Assembly: GCF_021462225.1 (NCBI RefSeq)
Contig: NC_061797.1
Span: forward strand, 41,248,147-41,312,146
Source: Girardinichthys multiradiatus
Taxonomy: Eukaryota; Chordata; Actinopteri; Cyprinodontiformes; Goodeidae
Direction of reading: 5' to 3'
Length of the DNA: 64,000 nucleotides
In this document: one piece after another, positions 51,501 to 59,863 of the stretch
How the letters are laid out: each line of letters starts with the position of its first letter
Numbering within the stretch: position 1 is the first letter of the stretch
Position numbers and translations under genes: made by a program
Notes under the pieces: generated by a model
What the model was told of the DNA's origin: nothing
Databases searched by the model: none
What the model saw: only the letters and a program-made list of their open reading frames with translations

Positions 51501-54500
51501 CTTGAGGACCATGTGCATTCAATGGTTCAAACATTGTATCCTCAAGGTGGTGCCGTGTATCAGGATGACAATGCACCAATACACACAACAAGACTGGTGA
51601 AAGATTGGTTTGATGAACATGAAAGTGAAGTTGAACATCTCCCATGGCCTGCACAGTCACCAGATCTAAATATTATTGAGCCACTTTGGGGTGTTTTGGA
51701 GGAGCGAGTCAGGAAACGTTTTCCTCCACCAGTATCACATAGTGACCTGGCCACTATCCTGCAAGAAGAATGGCTTAAAATCCCTCAGACCACTGTGCAG
51801 CACTTGTATATGTCATTCCCAAGATGAATTAACGCTGTATTGGCCGCAAAAGGAGGCCCTACACCATACTAATAAATTATTGTGGTCTAAAACCAGGTGT
51901 TTCAATTCCATTGTCCAACCCCTGCACATCACGCCCTCATAACAGACCAAATTGTAAAATCAAGAAAGCACTTAAATCGTACCTTGGCAACATGAAATAG
52001 ACTAAAAGACCTCCAAAAGCATTACATGTTTCCCCAATCTAAAAAAAAGTGAAGAACAGATTAGAAAGTTGTTGAAACCAATCAGCTCAGAAGGATTACA
52101 AAGCCATTTCTAAGGCTTTGGGAGTCTTGAGAAACAGAGTGAGAGCCATTACCCATAAATGAAGAAAACGGTAATTGGAACAATGCTGAATTTACCATGA
52201 AATGCTTGGCCTTCAAAAATTACTCTAGTAGCACTTCAACAACTCATCAAGGACACCATTATACTGTCAGTCAAACATTGTGGAGGGAGTGTGATGGTCT
52301 GGGCCTGCTTTTCTGCTCCAGCACCTGGACAACTTGCAGTAATGGATAAAACAATGAATTCTGCTCTCTACTAAGAAACCTGAAGGGGAATGTCCTAACA
52401 TCAGTTTGTAACCTTAAGCTCAAAGAAACTTGAGTCATTCAGCAAAACAGTGATCCAAAGCACAAAACCAAGTTCATCTCTGAATAGCTGAAAACAATAA
52501 AAATTAAGATTTTAGAGTAACCTTGTCAAGCTCCAGACTTCAATCAGACATATCACCCAATCGGCCATTCATGCTCAAAAACACCTCCATTGTGACTGAA
52601 TTGCAACAATTCTACAAAGAAGACTAAGCCACACAGCAACATATAAGACTGGCATGCACCTGATGACAGCTGTTGCCACAGCTTGGTTTACAAAAGCAGT
52701 AATTTTATTTACGGGGCAGTTTATTTTTCTACATCAAACCTAAATATGTCATTGTCTGATGTTAAAATTTGTTTTATCATCTGTTAAAGGAAGATCAAGG
52801 TGTAAGGGGGTAAATACTTTTTCACAGCGTTGTTAATGACCTGACATTCAAGCTGGTACAATATTGAACTGCTGTTAAGACTTTGGATTATTGAATTCAT
52901 GTTTTATTTACCCAATAATGTTTCATAATAATCTGCTCACGATCCAAGAGAAACACTGTCTATTTTTGTATGATATTAGTTACATGATAATGATACACAT
53001 ATTGAACTCATATAGAATTCAACTTTAATGGAAAACAAATACATAGTTCCCTGCTGAATAACAAACCAAAATGGCTGAACAAAAAATATATTCCTTGTTC
53101 CATTATTGTCATTCTGTGTTATACAGATATTTTATCAAAACACACAGAAAAGCTGTTACAATTATGCTTTTTATTGCATTCATATAAAAAAGCACTGGCA
53201 TGTTTAATATCATTTCTAGCCTAAGTAATTTACAATGGTGAAGAACCCAAAGAGCCACAGACCTCCACAGTCACAGGTTGCAGAACCCTGTAAAGAATGG
53301 AATGTCCCTAACCACTTAGAGAAAAACAAGTTTGTGGCCAGGTAATAATGGAACCAACAAAAAAGCACTGGATGCAAAGCAGCTGCTTCTCACTGGCTGC
53401 AGAAAATCACAAGATGACAAACAAACAGAATAATAACCTCCCGCAGCATGACTCCCATACCTGGAGAGAAAATAAATTCTCCAAATTTGATAAGGGTCAA
53501 CAGGGAGCCATCACTTTTGACAGGTACAACTAAGGAATTTGTCACAGATTCAAAAACTAATTTAATTTTTTGAAGAACACACTTGACTTTTGAAAATCTC
53601 TTTTATTGGATTTTGTGTAGGGCACAAAATGCGTAGAAGGGGAAAATGCACAATGGTAATTGAGGGATTAGAACCCAACTGCAGCGGTGAAATGGGATAA
53701 TGCTTTTATCTCTGCATTACTGTGATAGAAAGACACTGTGGTGAAGTGTCTAAAAACAGGTAAACTGACACTTTTTTTCTATCTTTCACAAAGGCTTACA
53801 ACAACACAAAGAACAAGCTGGGTCAATAAAGGAGAAATAAATACAAAGGCATAAAAGATCAGCCATTTACTTTCTTTCAGCAACATTCAACATGTAAAAT
53901 CTACATTCAAGTAACAAATAAAACCTCAGTACTTGTCTCTGCTGTTCACAGATCTGAAAAAACAAAATACATCAACTCAGAGTTTAAAAAACCCAAAAGT
54001 GAACACACCATAACAAGTTTGTTTGGTAATTAGATAAACTCCCCCCTAGAGTCTCATATTCAACTCTCTGGACCTTGCTGCATCTCTAAAAGCCTCATCG
54101 GAAGAAATCTCTCATTAGCAGAAGGAGAAGCTGACTTGGTCTGAATGTACTTTCTACATCTATGGCTACCTCTGTGCAGCACACTGAATCAGACCAAATA
54201 TATCTGAATATGTTCTTCGTTACACCACAACTCAATCACACACAAGCAGACCAATGTTGCTACCAACACCAACAAACCGGTCAAGCCCTGTCAGCCACAC
54301 AGCAACACCAAACATGACAATGTGTGCAATTTGCTGGTTGCTGCGTGCCTGCCCCTGGGTTTGCCATTTTGAAGTTCTGCCACCTGTGTCTTTGTAGTCT
54401 TACAGCAATTTAACAGCTGAACTGGTGAGAGTTTCTGCTCTGTGCTCAATCACCCTTTAGGTTACTTTTCAAAGCACCTGAAATCCACAATAAACTTCAA

Positions 54501-57500
54501 TTAAAGCTATGACCCAATCTATCAGCAAGTGGACTGTTGGTGACATCCAGCCCCCTTAAGCTTCATTAAAGCTTTTCACAGAGGGCCACTGTGTTTCACT
54601 TGCAGTATTATTTATAGCATGTGTGTGAGCCAGGTAACACAGATGTTGCTGAGATAACATTAAGAGGGAACGAGATAGAGAGTGAGAGACAACTCTTTGT
54701 TCAAGGTTCATTCACAGCTGGCACCAGGCAGTGTGCATAGCAGCCCACTCTCTGAATCCTACCTCCTGTTAGTCTGTTGTTGAGGACATGTGGCAGCGAT
54801 ATTATCCAAATTAACTGCATCCCCCATTGTGTCCAAAGCTTTCGCTGGAGACTAATGACCACCTTGCCCATTAATCTGAGAGGAAGTTGGATTTTGGGAG
54901 ATGAAGATAACAGGTGCAAGGATAGATGGGGAGAGCTATGGATAATTTACTGTAGATTATTTATACACTTTTGGCTGTCTCCTGATCCAATCTAGGTCTT
55001 TAGATCTATTCTAGGTCTCTAGACTGGATTTGGAGGCTCCATGTGTTAACTTGAACATGTTATCCTCGGCTGAGCTGAGGTGACCCAGTGCTCTAAAATA
55101 CATTGACTTGTATTGTCTTAGTTACAATGCAAGTCAAGATACACAAAGTGGATGTAAGCCACAACCATTAGCAAAGATCCTTGTGCAAGGCAGAAAATCA
55201 TGGCTTCCTAGAAATCAGTAATGTAAATCTGCCAAATGCAACTCTAATTGCCTTCTAGGGATTAAGACAACAAGTTTCTTTAATGAGAAAATGGTATTTA
55301 GACTTTGCCTAAATTGAAATGGAAAGACGCCCGTCTTTACATGATTTCTTACTCAATAGAAGTTCTTCATGGCTAATAGTCCACTTCTTACAACACTGAC
55401 TCTACCAATTAAATTTCTTCCTCTCTGCTTTACTGTAATGCAAAGTGAGGCAGCATAAAAGACGTGAAAACTACAGCACATCTGGCTCCAAGGACCCTAT
55501 CTGGATGCCAGGAAGCAGCCGTAAATATTTATTACAGTAACATCAGTGAAGTGTGTGGAGCAGCAAATGCCTGCCAGAAAAAGAGGGTGCCCCTTTGTGT
55601 GTCCAGCTGTATGCAATGGTACTTCACATACACCCATCACTGACATAGAGATGCCCATAAATTAGGATTTCTTTTAAAAAAATGGGATTGCTTTGGACAA
55701 AGAATAGAGAAAAACTAATCAGCACCCCTTGCATATCATTGTTAAGGTGTTTGTTTTTTAACTGTATTAAAATGTAATTTACATTTTGTTATGATGCAGC
55801 TACAAACCTCATTCTATTATGTTGGGATTTTATGTGATAGACCAACACAAATTTGTTCATAATTGTGAGGAGGAAGGAAAATAAGAATCATTCCTGTTCC
55901 CCAAACAAGAATCTGGAGCTGTACTTTTATAGTCAGCCCACCTGATTTTATACTTATTAGAACCAGCTAACACTGCAATTACAGTTGGTCTTTTAGGGTA
56001 TGTCTCTATAAACCATTTATTTTACCTTTGGTGAAATGTTTAAAGGTCATTGTCCTGCTGGAAGGTGAACCTCTGCTCCACTTTTAAATCTTTTGCAGCC
56101 TCTGTTGGGTTTTCTACCCAGATTGTCCTGTTTTTAGCTCGATCCATCTTCCCATCAACTCTGACCAGGATCCCTGCCCCGCTGAGAAAAAGCATCCTCA
56201 AAGCGCAGTGTTGCAACAACCTGTTTTATGTAGGTCAAAATCTGTAAATGCGGTCTTATGTTACCAGAGTACTGTCTTACACATACTTTGGATATCTGCA
56301 AACAGAACTTCTAATTCTTATTTCAACAACAGCATCCTACTTGTCACACCAGATTTGTGGACCATAAAACTAATAGTTTTTCTGTTGATAGAAATGCCCA
56401 CCTGAGTTCGGCCTGTACAGTACAGATCATTGGCCATATTTTTGCGAGTTTGCTCTTGTGGTATCCTGTACCTTTTGACATCTGTGCTAAAATGAAATTG
56501 CACATCAATGTACCCTACTTCATAATTAGATGATTTTGAAGGCAACTTGAACTGTTTTTTGTTTAGGGCTATAAGAGCAAAGGGGATTAAATAGATCCAC
56601 CCATAACTTTTACACTTTTTAGATTACATTTTTCAAATTAAAAACAATGTAATATATTCCTTTCATATTACAATATTCACAACTTTGTGTAACGCAAAAA
56701 CTCAATATAGGAGTGCAGTTAGTTGTTTTAATGTGTCAAAATGAGAACAGGTTCCATAGTATAAATAATTTTCGGTCACAGCAGTTTCGACATTTGTATG
56801 CAAAGTTGCGCTAAAATTCCCTTTCTTAAGGATATATTCATGAATGCAAAAGTCAGTTTTGTCAGTAGGTTATTATAGGGGAGTTTATCCAAATACAGAC
56901 CAAAGTTATCTGTAGCTGACACCTGATATTGATGGCATTGATGAATCAATGTTGAAAAATCAAGTTATTGGAGGGCTGATAAAGTGCAAATCTCCCTCAT
57001 CATCAGAGACTTAATGGTATAATATCAAGAAGCAGTTGAGGAAGCAAAAGATTCTTATTAATCTGACCCCATTTTGGAGATCCATTCCAACTCTAGGGTG
57101 CTTTTTAATATTATTGACTCTCTTGTTAACTCTCCCCGAAGTCTCTGTAATGAAGCCTCAGTACTTTTAAGTGTTTTAAATGTTTAATATTCTTTAACAA
57201 AAAATGGTCCCATGATAGGGGCCATACTGTCACCGGTAGTAATTTGGCTTTGATGAGATGCTGCCAAGACATTTCTACCAAGTACCTGAAGGACGTTTTG
57301 ACTTTGGTGAAGCTCTTTATCAGGTCTACCATTATCAGCTGTATTTAATCCCATATTTATTTCAGTATGTTGAGTGGTTCAAATTATTCTCAGAATATGC
57401 ATTAGAAACCTATTTATAAACTAGTCAGATGTTTTTTTTTTCAGTTTTTTTTAATGGGTAGAGAGGTTGTGTACGTTATTATTAATGAAGAAACAGCACA

Positions 57501-59431
57501 TATGTTGTTAGGTTAATTACCTCCCAACGAGTGATAATAATGTATTCAATATCAATCAAAAAGATTTGAAGCCATACAATGTAATGACAAATTTAGATAT
57601 TGTGTAAGATTGAGACAGTTTGTTGGTCCAGCTCATCAGCATAATGTGTAGAATGATGTCAGATGTAGAGTTAAGATAACCACAGGACTCCAGTATACTA
57701 CCGATCAAAACTACTCTTCTAAAATAGCTGCGGGTCAGACAAATAACAGACTGATGAAATCCAATAAGTAAACAATGTGAGGCTGCAATAAAAAATTATG
57801 AATAAAGCGTAATTTATCACCTCCATTAATGTACAATGAAGTAGCTTAATCTAAAGCCCCAAACTCTAGTTTCAGTTTTTTCTTTTCAATAAAGTGTCAA
57901 AAAAGTTCTTGTTTTATTTCTAGATTTAGGGCTGTCTGATAACATGCTAAACATAAAGTGATTAGTTACTGTGTATTTCATATATGTAAGTTGCAGCCAC
58001 ACTCTGTGGAAGCTTTCTTTTTCACGATAAGGATTTAATTATTGGAGAATTACACACATAATAAACTCACCCCAAAACTATAAAAGTACAATAACCTTAA
58101 ACCCCCCCCCTAAACTTGATGTAGCAGATTTAACCCAGAGGCAATAAAGCAAATCAAGTATTTTTCTGGTTTACAAGCATCATGGCAAAGGGTGATATCT
58201 TTCTCACTTGCACGTGAAAATCCTGACATTCACTACTTCAGATGGCATCTGTGTTAGGTTTCACAGTTTTATTAAATGCCTTTTAAAGCATAATTGTTCT
58301 ATAATTGATTACTAAAATTAAAATGTCCCAGGCTTGATTAAATTTAAATTGGTACATTTTATTTTACTATTATTTTACTTTAAATCGCAATAATTTTACT
58401 GTGTGTCATTTGATTATTATAGTTTTTAAAAAGTAATATGACATAATTCTACATCAAAATTAGATTCTGTTTACTTACAAGCAGATACTTAGGAAAGCTA
58501 TTTACTGCAGGTAAGACATTGATTGCTCAGTTAGATTCTCTGAACAAAGCTCCACCTAAAATCCCTTCCTAAATGTCTAAATTCATCAATAATAGGTGCA
58601 GTCGTGAGATTATTAACAATCTAGCTACAATTACAAAACACTTACTACTCATCTTTTCCCACAAATAAAGCAGCTGTGCTATAAGAGCTAATGGTCTGCC
58701 AAAATTATTTTTTTTCCTGCTAATATTCTACAAAGTCCCCCCATGTCTTAACTTTGCTAGGAATCCTTTCAAATTTGAATTATGATATGCTCAGTGTTAA
58801 CCAAAACACATTCAGACATTCTTTTGTAGCATGGAGTCTTTATCTCACTGCAAGATTTTGATGTAAATATTATTTTCTGCTGCGAAATAGCTTGGACCAC
58901 AGGAGAAGGATACAGTCACTGTGTGAAAAAAAAGATATAGAGCCTCCTGCTGTGTATTTTAAAGTACCAGATGTTGACTCTGGCAATAACAAATTGGTAA
59001 AATGTGTTTGAATCTTGGCCCATGATGTGGTTTGAGTAACTATGGTGACAAATATGTGTATGCAGTAGGTATTTGTTGTACTTTCAAATGTTTATGCCAC
59101 AATGTCTGAATTTTCTAATGTATAGAAGGACAAGACCATTGCACTTTGAAAAGATGCATTCAACCCGCTGGGGTAGTGTTCATGTGGAATATAAAATGTA
59201 GAGGATGATTTGTCCATCGTAAATCTATTTTTGTATTTTTTATGTTTAGGAAAGGTTATCCTCAAAACCACAGGGAAAACAATTAGCACAGACAGTTTAG
59301 TGACAATGCATTAAAAGTAATGCAGAGCTGGAACAGATTGATGATACTTACAGGCATAGTTTGTCCACCATGCAAGCTGTTGATGGCGGCTTGCGCTTCG
59401 GCGTGGCTGGAGAACTTCACAAAGGCACAGC
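30429..59431 (-). CDS. celf4/6: CELF-family RNA-binding protein (CELF4/CELF6-like), 3' half, 8 exons
   Basis: Join on the minus strand of 59352-59431, 46882-47025, 45814-45952, 40452-40601, 39626-39688, 39071-39151, 35659-35802 and 30429-30556. This is 929 nt, 308 residues and a TGA stop. CELF proteins bind UG-rich RNA and control alternative splicing, mRNA stability and translation, mainly in neurons for the CELF3-6 branch. Seen: the end of RRM2 (GCAFVKF), the ADTDKER segment, a linker rich in Q, A, P and Y, then RRM3 with RNP2 (LFIYHL), RNP1 (KCFGFVSF) and the family C-terminus [10 protein letters not shown]. All introns are GT-AG and all phases agree. Family members are about 465-490 residues, so roughly 170 N-terminal residues lie beyond 64000. 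Paralogue: the ADTDKER and GVNGF segments favour CELF4, while [18 protein letters not shown] and ISAKVF favour CELF6. No promoter is in the window. CELF family is certain; the paralogue is inference. Confidence 0.93.
31355..31391. repeat. (CA)n microsatellite with CG interruptions
   Basis: acacacacacacacacgcacacgcacacacacac, about 37 bp, in the last CELF intron, some 800 nt upstream of the last coding exon. Reads TG on the gene's strand. Confidence 0.9.
32640..32775 (+). mobile_element. SINE tail copy next to a Tc1 scrap
   Basis: Plus orientation: gcgatggattggcgacctgt through ccagctcccccgtgaccca to a gaatgaatgaatg tail. About 32575-32635 reads cacatggtggtggcagcatgatg, a piece of a Tc1 transposase (HGGGSMM), so the SINE is fused to a Tc1 scrap. 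Lies in the last CELF intron. Confidence 0.65.
34244..34268. repeat. (CT)n microsatellite
   Basis: About 12 CT units in the last CELF intron. On the gene's strand it reads GA. Confidence 0.9.
34560..35390 (-). mobile_element. Tc1-like relic in CELF intron
   Basis: Antisense pieces of the cagtgccttgcaaaa family: gtatgtctctaacagctttgtacatct (34652), agctccatccatcatgcc (34970), ggtcccttgtgtctggtgaagacaagcatcccca (35003), tccccccatgctgcaat (35055). No frame left. Lies about 270 bp downstream of the RRM3 exon. Confidence 0.65.
35659..35802 (-). CDS. celf4/6: CELF exon: first two thirds of RRM3 (144 nt)
   Basis: Acceptor ctcatcaccag before GGCCAGAAGG; donor TTTTG followed by gtgagtca. Phase 1 at both ends. 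It encodes [20 protein letters not shown] (RNP2 plus first helix), [17 protein letters not shown] and [12 protein letters not shown]3 is the high-affinity UG-binding domain in the family. Skipping would keep the frame but destroy RRM3. Confidence 0.95.
35803..39070 (-). other. CELF intron upstream of the RRM3 exon
   Basis: 3.3 kb. Contains a short dispersed tail (ctctgtataaataaac, about 36864), a poly-G run at 37502-37511 and the CA tract at 37688. No exon recognised. Confidence 0.8.
37688..37710. repeat. (CA)n microsatellite
   Basis: About 20 bp of CA in the intron upstream of the RRM3 exon. Reads TG on the gene's strand. Confidence 0.9.
39071..39151 (-). CDS. celf4/6: CELF exon: [15 protein letters not shown] segment (81 nt)
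   Basis: Acceptor tttgcaacag before CAGCCTACC; donor GAAG followed by gtaagagt. Phase 1 at both ends. It encodes [19 protein letters not shown] and ends in PQQQREG, just before RRM3. A CAG after the chosen acceptor makes a second NAGNAG site; using it would remove one residue. [11 protein letters not shown] resembles CELF6, while ISQAFPQ resembles CELF4. Confidence 0.92.
39152..40451 (-). other. two short CELF introns around the 63-nt exon
   Basis: 39152-39625 (474 bp) and 39689-40451 (763 bp). Contains a gaaagaaagaaagaga run at 39376-39391. Nothing else recognised. Confidence 0.8.
39626..39688 (-). CDS. celf4/6: CELF exon: [17 protein letters not shown] segment (63 nt)
   Basis: Acceptor tttcatctgcag before CACAGAGTCC; donor GCAG followed by gtgatcc. 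Phase 1 at both ends, 63 nt. It encodes [20 protein letters not shown], a hallmark of the CELF3-6 linker. Too short for simple ORF scanning, but both neighbouring exons join it in frame. Confidence 0.92.
40452..40601 (-). CDS. celf4/6: CELF exon: Pro-rich linker (150 nt)
   Basis: Acceptor atctttcag before GCACCAGC; donor CCAG followed by gtgagat. Phase 1 at both ends. It encodes [20 protein letters not shown], then [15 protein letters not shown] and [15 protein letters not shown] is shared with CELF3/4, and VNGF.*L.PQ.NGQP is found in both CELF4 and CELF6. A symmetric exon like this can be skipped without a frameshift. Confidence 0.93.
41000..41750 (-). mobile_element. RTE-like LINE endonuclease fragment
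   Basis: Minus strand, clearly GC-richer than the intron around it. [31 protein letters not shown] and an upstream CTWD.DTLGKRS match the end of the endonuclease domain of RTE-type LINEs (conserved DHHLV). Many stops upstream of 41213. Same broad family as the relic at 26750-28320, but a different segment. Confidence 0.75.
41839..43436 (+). mobile_element. complete Tc1-like transposon with 200-bp IR/DR ends
   Basis: Flanked by TA at 41837-41838 and 43437-43438. The terminal inverted repeats are 41839-42038 and 43237-43436, 200 nt each, and differ at only three positions by eye. Each arm holds an outer and an inner copy of a short direct repeat (ctcaaaatattagcatat at 41848-41865; ctcacaaaattagcatat at 42021-42038). 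This is the IR/DR layout of Tc1-like elements such as Sleeping Beauty. It lies in the CELF intron between 40601 and 45814, antisense to the gene. The near-identical arms and open transposase point to a recent insertion. Confidence 0.95.
42167..43159 (+). CDS. Tc1/mariner transposase, DD34E
   Basis: 330 residues, about the usual 340 for Tc1. It cuts and pastes its own element by binding the inner and outer repeats. N-terminal helix-turn-helix at about 10-45 ([19 protein letters not shown]), a GRKR hook at about 54-57, a second HTH at about 75-110, then the catalytic domain: D148 in FSDES, D234 in QHDLAPAH, E269 in [11 protein letters not shown]. There are 34 residues between the last two, which is DD34E. 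No frameshift or stop is seen. The start lies 128 bp inside the left terminal repeat, in the context ccaatcATGG. Confidence 0.96.
   Translation: MGKTADLTAVQKATIDTLNQEGKTQKEISERIGCSQSAVSRHLSGKSVGRKKCGRKRCATRRGDWTLRKIVEKGRFQTLGDLRKQWTESGVETSRATVHRHVQEMGYRCRIPQVKPLLNQKQQQKRLTWATEKQHWTVVHWSKVLFSDESKFCISFGNQVTRVWRKTGEKEMPKCQKSSVKYPQSVMVWGAGVGPLCFIKGRVNAASYQEILEHFMLPSAEKLYGDEDFIFQHDLAPAHSAKTTGKWFTDHGITVLNWPANSPDLNPIENLWDIVKRTLRDSRPNTLDELKAVIEASWASMRPQQCHRLIASMPRRIEAVISAKGFLTKY
43958..43992. repeat. perfect 14-bp inverted repeat (hairpin)
   Basis: Arms gctctgcttgtcac (43958-43971) and gtgacaagcagagc (43979-43992), loop tgaaaac. Intronic, outside any element that was recognised. Confidence 0.92.
44176..44920. 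repeat. dispersed teleost repeat, family not determined
   Basis: Begins agtttatttatatagcccctttcacaggtc and contains tgtggtaccccacaaggaaa. Both phrases are familiar from abundant fish repeats, but the class is not clear from the sequence. No coding motif found. Intronic to CELF. Confidence 0.45.
45814..45955 (-). CDS. celf4/6: CELF exon: Gln/Ala/Met-rich linker, tandem acceptor
   Basis: The acceptor reads tacagcag followed by ATGATG, a NAGNAG tandem site. The exon starts at 45955 (adds one Gln) or 45952 (139 nt). Donor TCAG followed by gtactca, so it leaves in phase 1. It encodes [33 protein letters not shown] and ATPMTPSSG. The linker is one residue shorter than CELF4 before YLNPM and lacks the NMNG of CELF4, both as in CELF6. 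This region is the so-called divergent domain used for splicing activation in CELF proteins. Confidence 0.92.
45956..46881 (-). other. CELF intron, 0.9 kb
   Basis: G/A-rich near 45975-46035 on the plus strand (a C/T-rich tract on the gene's strand, next to the tandem acceptor). Nothing else recognised. Confidence 0.8.
46882..47025 (-). CDS. celf4/6: CELF exon: RRM2-linker junction (144 nt)
   Basis: Acceptor ccccacag before GGTGCCTCG; donor GCT followed by gtaagtc. Phase 0 at both ends, 48 codons. It encodes [17 protein letters not shown], the last strand of RRM2, then an RRM..QMAGQLG helix and [10 protein letters not shown], which opens the linker. Mismatches from human CELF4 as remembered are about 9 of 48, and more from human CELF6. 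A Tc1 relic begins about 125 bp or less upstream of the acceptor. Confidence 0.94.
47150..48412 (+). mobile_element. Tc1-like relic just upstream of a CELF exon
   Basis: Plus orientation: gaagaccaaggattacatcagacaggtca (47236), aaaacatagtgatggcagcc (47751), then a right terminal repeat gttggtctatcacataaaat ... tttacaaggtagg (48330-48405). The left end is eroded, somewhere between 47045 and 47150, close to the acceptor of exon 46882-47025. A 60-bp dispersed repeat tail (ttgtgaattggagctatataaataaa) is embedded near 48028. Confidence 0.65.
50933..51924 (+). mobile_element. internally deleted DD36E (Incomer-type) copy
   Basis: Same ends as the copy at 28416-29676 (CAGGGGTTGGACAATG and its mirror). 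992 bp: it lacks 278 bp equivalent to 28737-29014, with CAA shared at the junction (caccaa|atcttggg near 51251), and has 9 bp more near 51730. The left flank is TA; the right flank reads CA. Confidence 0.92.
51121..51827 (+). pseudogene. broken DD36E transposase
   Basis: The start corresponds to residue 1 ([10 protein letters not shown]), but the 278-bp deletion removes about residues 46-138 and shifts the frame. Downstream, 51264-51827 stays open over the whole catalytic region ([24 protein letters not shown], again 36 between D and E). The frame ends early at MSFPR because an Arg codon became TGA, cutting about 15 residues. No functional enzyme is expected. Confidence 0.9.
55780..56690 (-). 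mobile_element. Tc1-like relic in the large CELF intron
   Basis: Terminal-repeat piece (ttgggattttatgtgatagaccaacacaa, 55832) followed by antisense transposase remnants (ttctacccagattgtcctg, 56112; agctcgatccatcttccca, 56136; ccctgccccgctgag, 56172). Same family as 14222-15500. Confidence 0.65.
59352..59431 (-). CDS. celf4/6: CELF exon: C-terminal part of RRM2 (80 nt)
   Basis: Acceptor tgcatacag before GCTGTGCC; donor CCT followed by gtaagt. Entered in phase 1 (two bases complete a Gly codon) and left in phase 0. It encodes [18 protein letters not shown] and ends in QTMP, the RNP1 motif and second helix of RRM2. The 80-nt length and both phases fit the usual CELF gene structure. The preceding exon (start of RRM2) was searched for up to 64000 and not found, so the upstream intron is at least 4.5 kb. 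A SINE sits 94 bp upstream of the acceptor. Confidence 0.93.
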
Positions 59432-59525
59432 CTGTATGCACAGAGAAAGAGAGGGGCACATCAGCAAGATGCTTTGATTTACATAAAGAAAATACTATTC
59501 ATTACCATATTTCATGTAAGTAAGT

Positions 59526-59863
59526 CAGTCATTTTCTATACTCCTTCTTCCATAGTGGGTCAAGGGGAAGCCGGTGCCTATATCCAGCAGTCTATGGGCG
59601 GGAGGCAGGGTACACCCTGCACAGGTCACCAATCCATCGCAGGGCAACACACAAACAACCATGCACACACTTGTTCACACACCTAAGGGGAATTTAGAGA
59701 GACTAATTAGCCTCAGAGACATATCTTTGGACTGTGGGAGGAAGCCAGAGTACCAGGTGAGAACCCACACATGCAAACTCCATGCAGAAAGACCCCTGGC
59801 TGGGAGTTGAACCCAGGACCTTCTTGCTGCAAGGCAACAGTGCTACCAACTGTGATACCATGC
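59526..59863 (-). mobile_element. tRNA-headed SINE, full length
   Basis: Reads on the minus strand: a tRNA-like head with an A-box-like CACAGTTGGTAGCACTG and a B-box-like GGTTCAACTCC (about 59870-59800), then a body (TCCTCCCACAGTCC) and a tail (CTGTCCAGGGTGTACC type) down to 59526. Flanked by aagtaagt on both sides (59518-59525 and 59864-59871). Very common in teleosts. It lies upstream of the CELF 80-nt exon and in the same transcriptional sense. Confidence 0.75.

Larger units (their letters stand above)
50754..52830 (+). mobile_element. decayed Tc1-like element with nested Incomer copy
   Basis: Ends carry the 21-nt inverted repeat gctgtgaaaaagtatttaccc (50756-50776 and 52808-52828). Between 52040 and 52560 many broken pieces of a Tc1 transposase can be read on the plus strand: [15 protein letters not shown] near 52295 and a degraded [10 protein letters not shown] near 52445. 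Stops and frameshifts are frequent. The DD36E element at 50933-51924 splits its left part. It lies in the large CELF intron, antisense. Confidence 0.85.
47026..59351 (-). other. large CELF intron, 12.3 kb
   Basis: Holds Tc1 relics at 47150-48412, 50754-52830 (with the nested Incomer copy) and 55780-56690, and poly-G runs at 48562-48571 and 49268-49283. The stretches 48413-50753, 52831-55779 and 56691-59351 show no recognised feature. Confidence 0.8.

Noticed and set aside
51264..51827. 187-codon transposase frame as a working gene
   Set aside because: It lacks the DNA-binding region because of the 278-bp deletion and ends at a premature stop.
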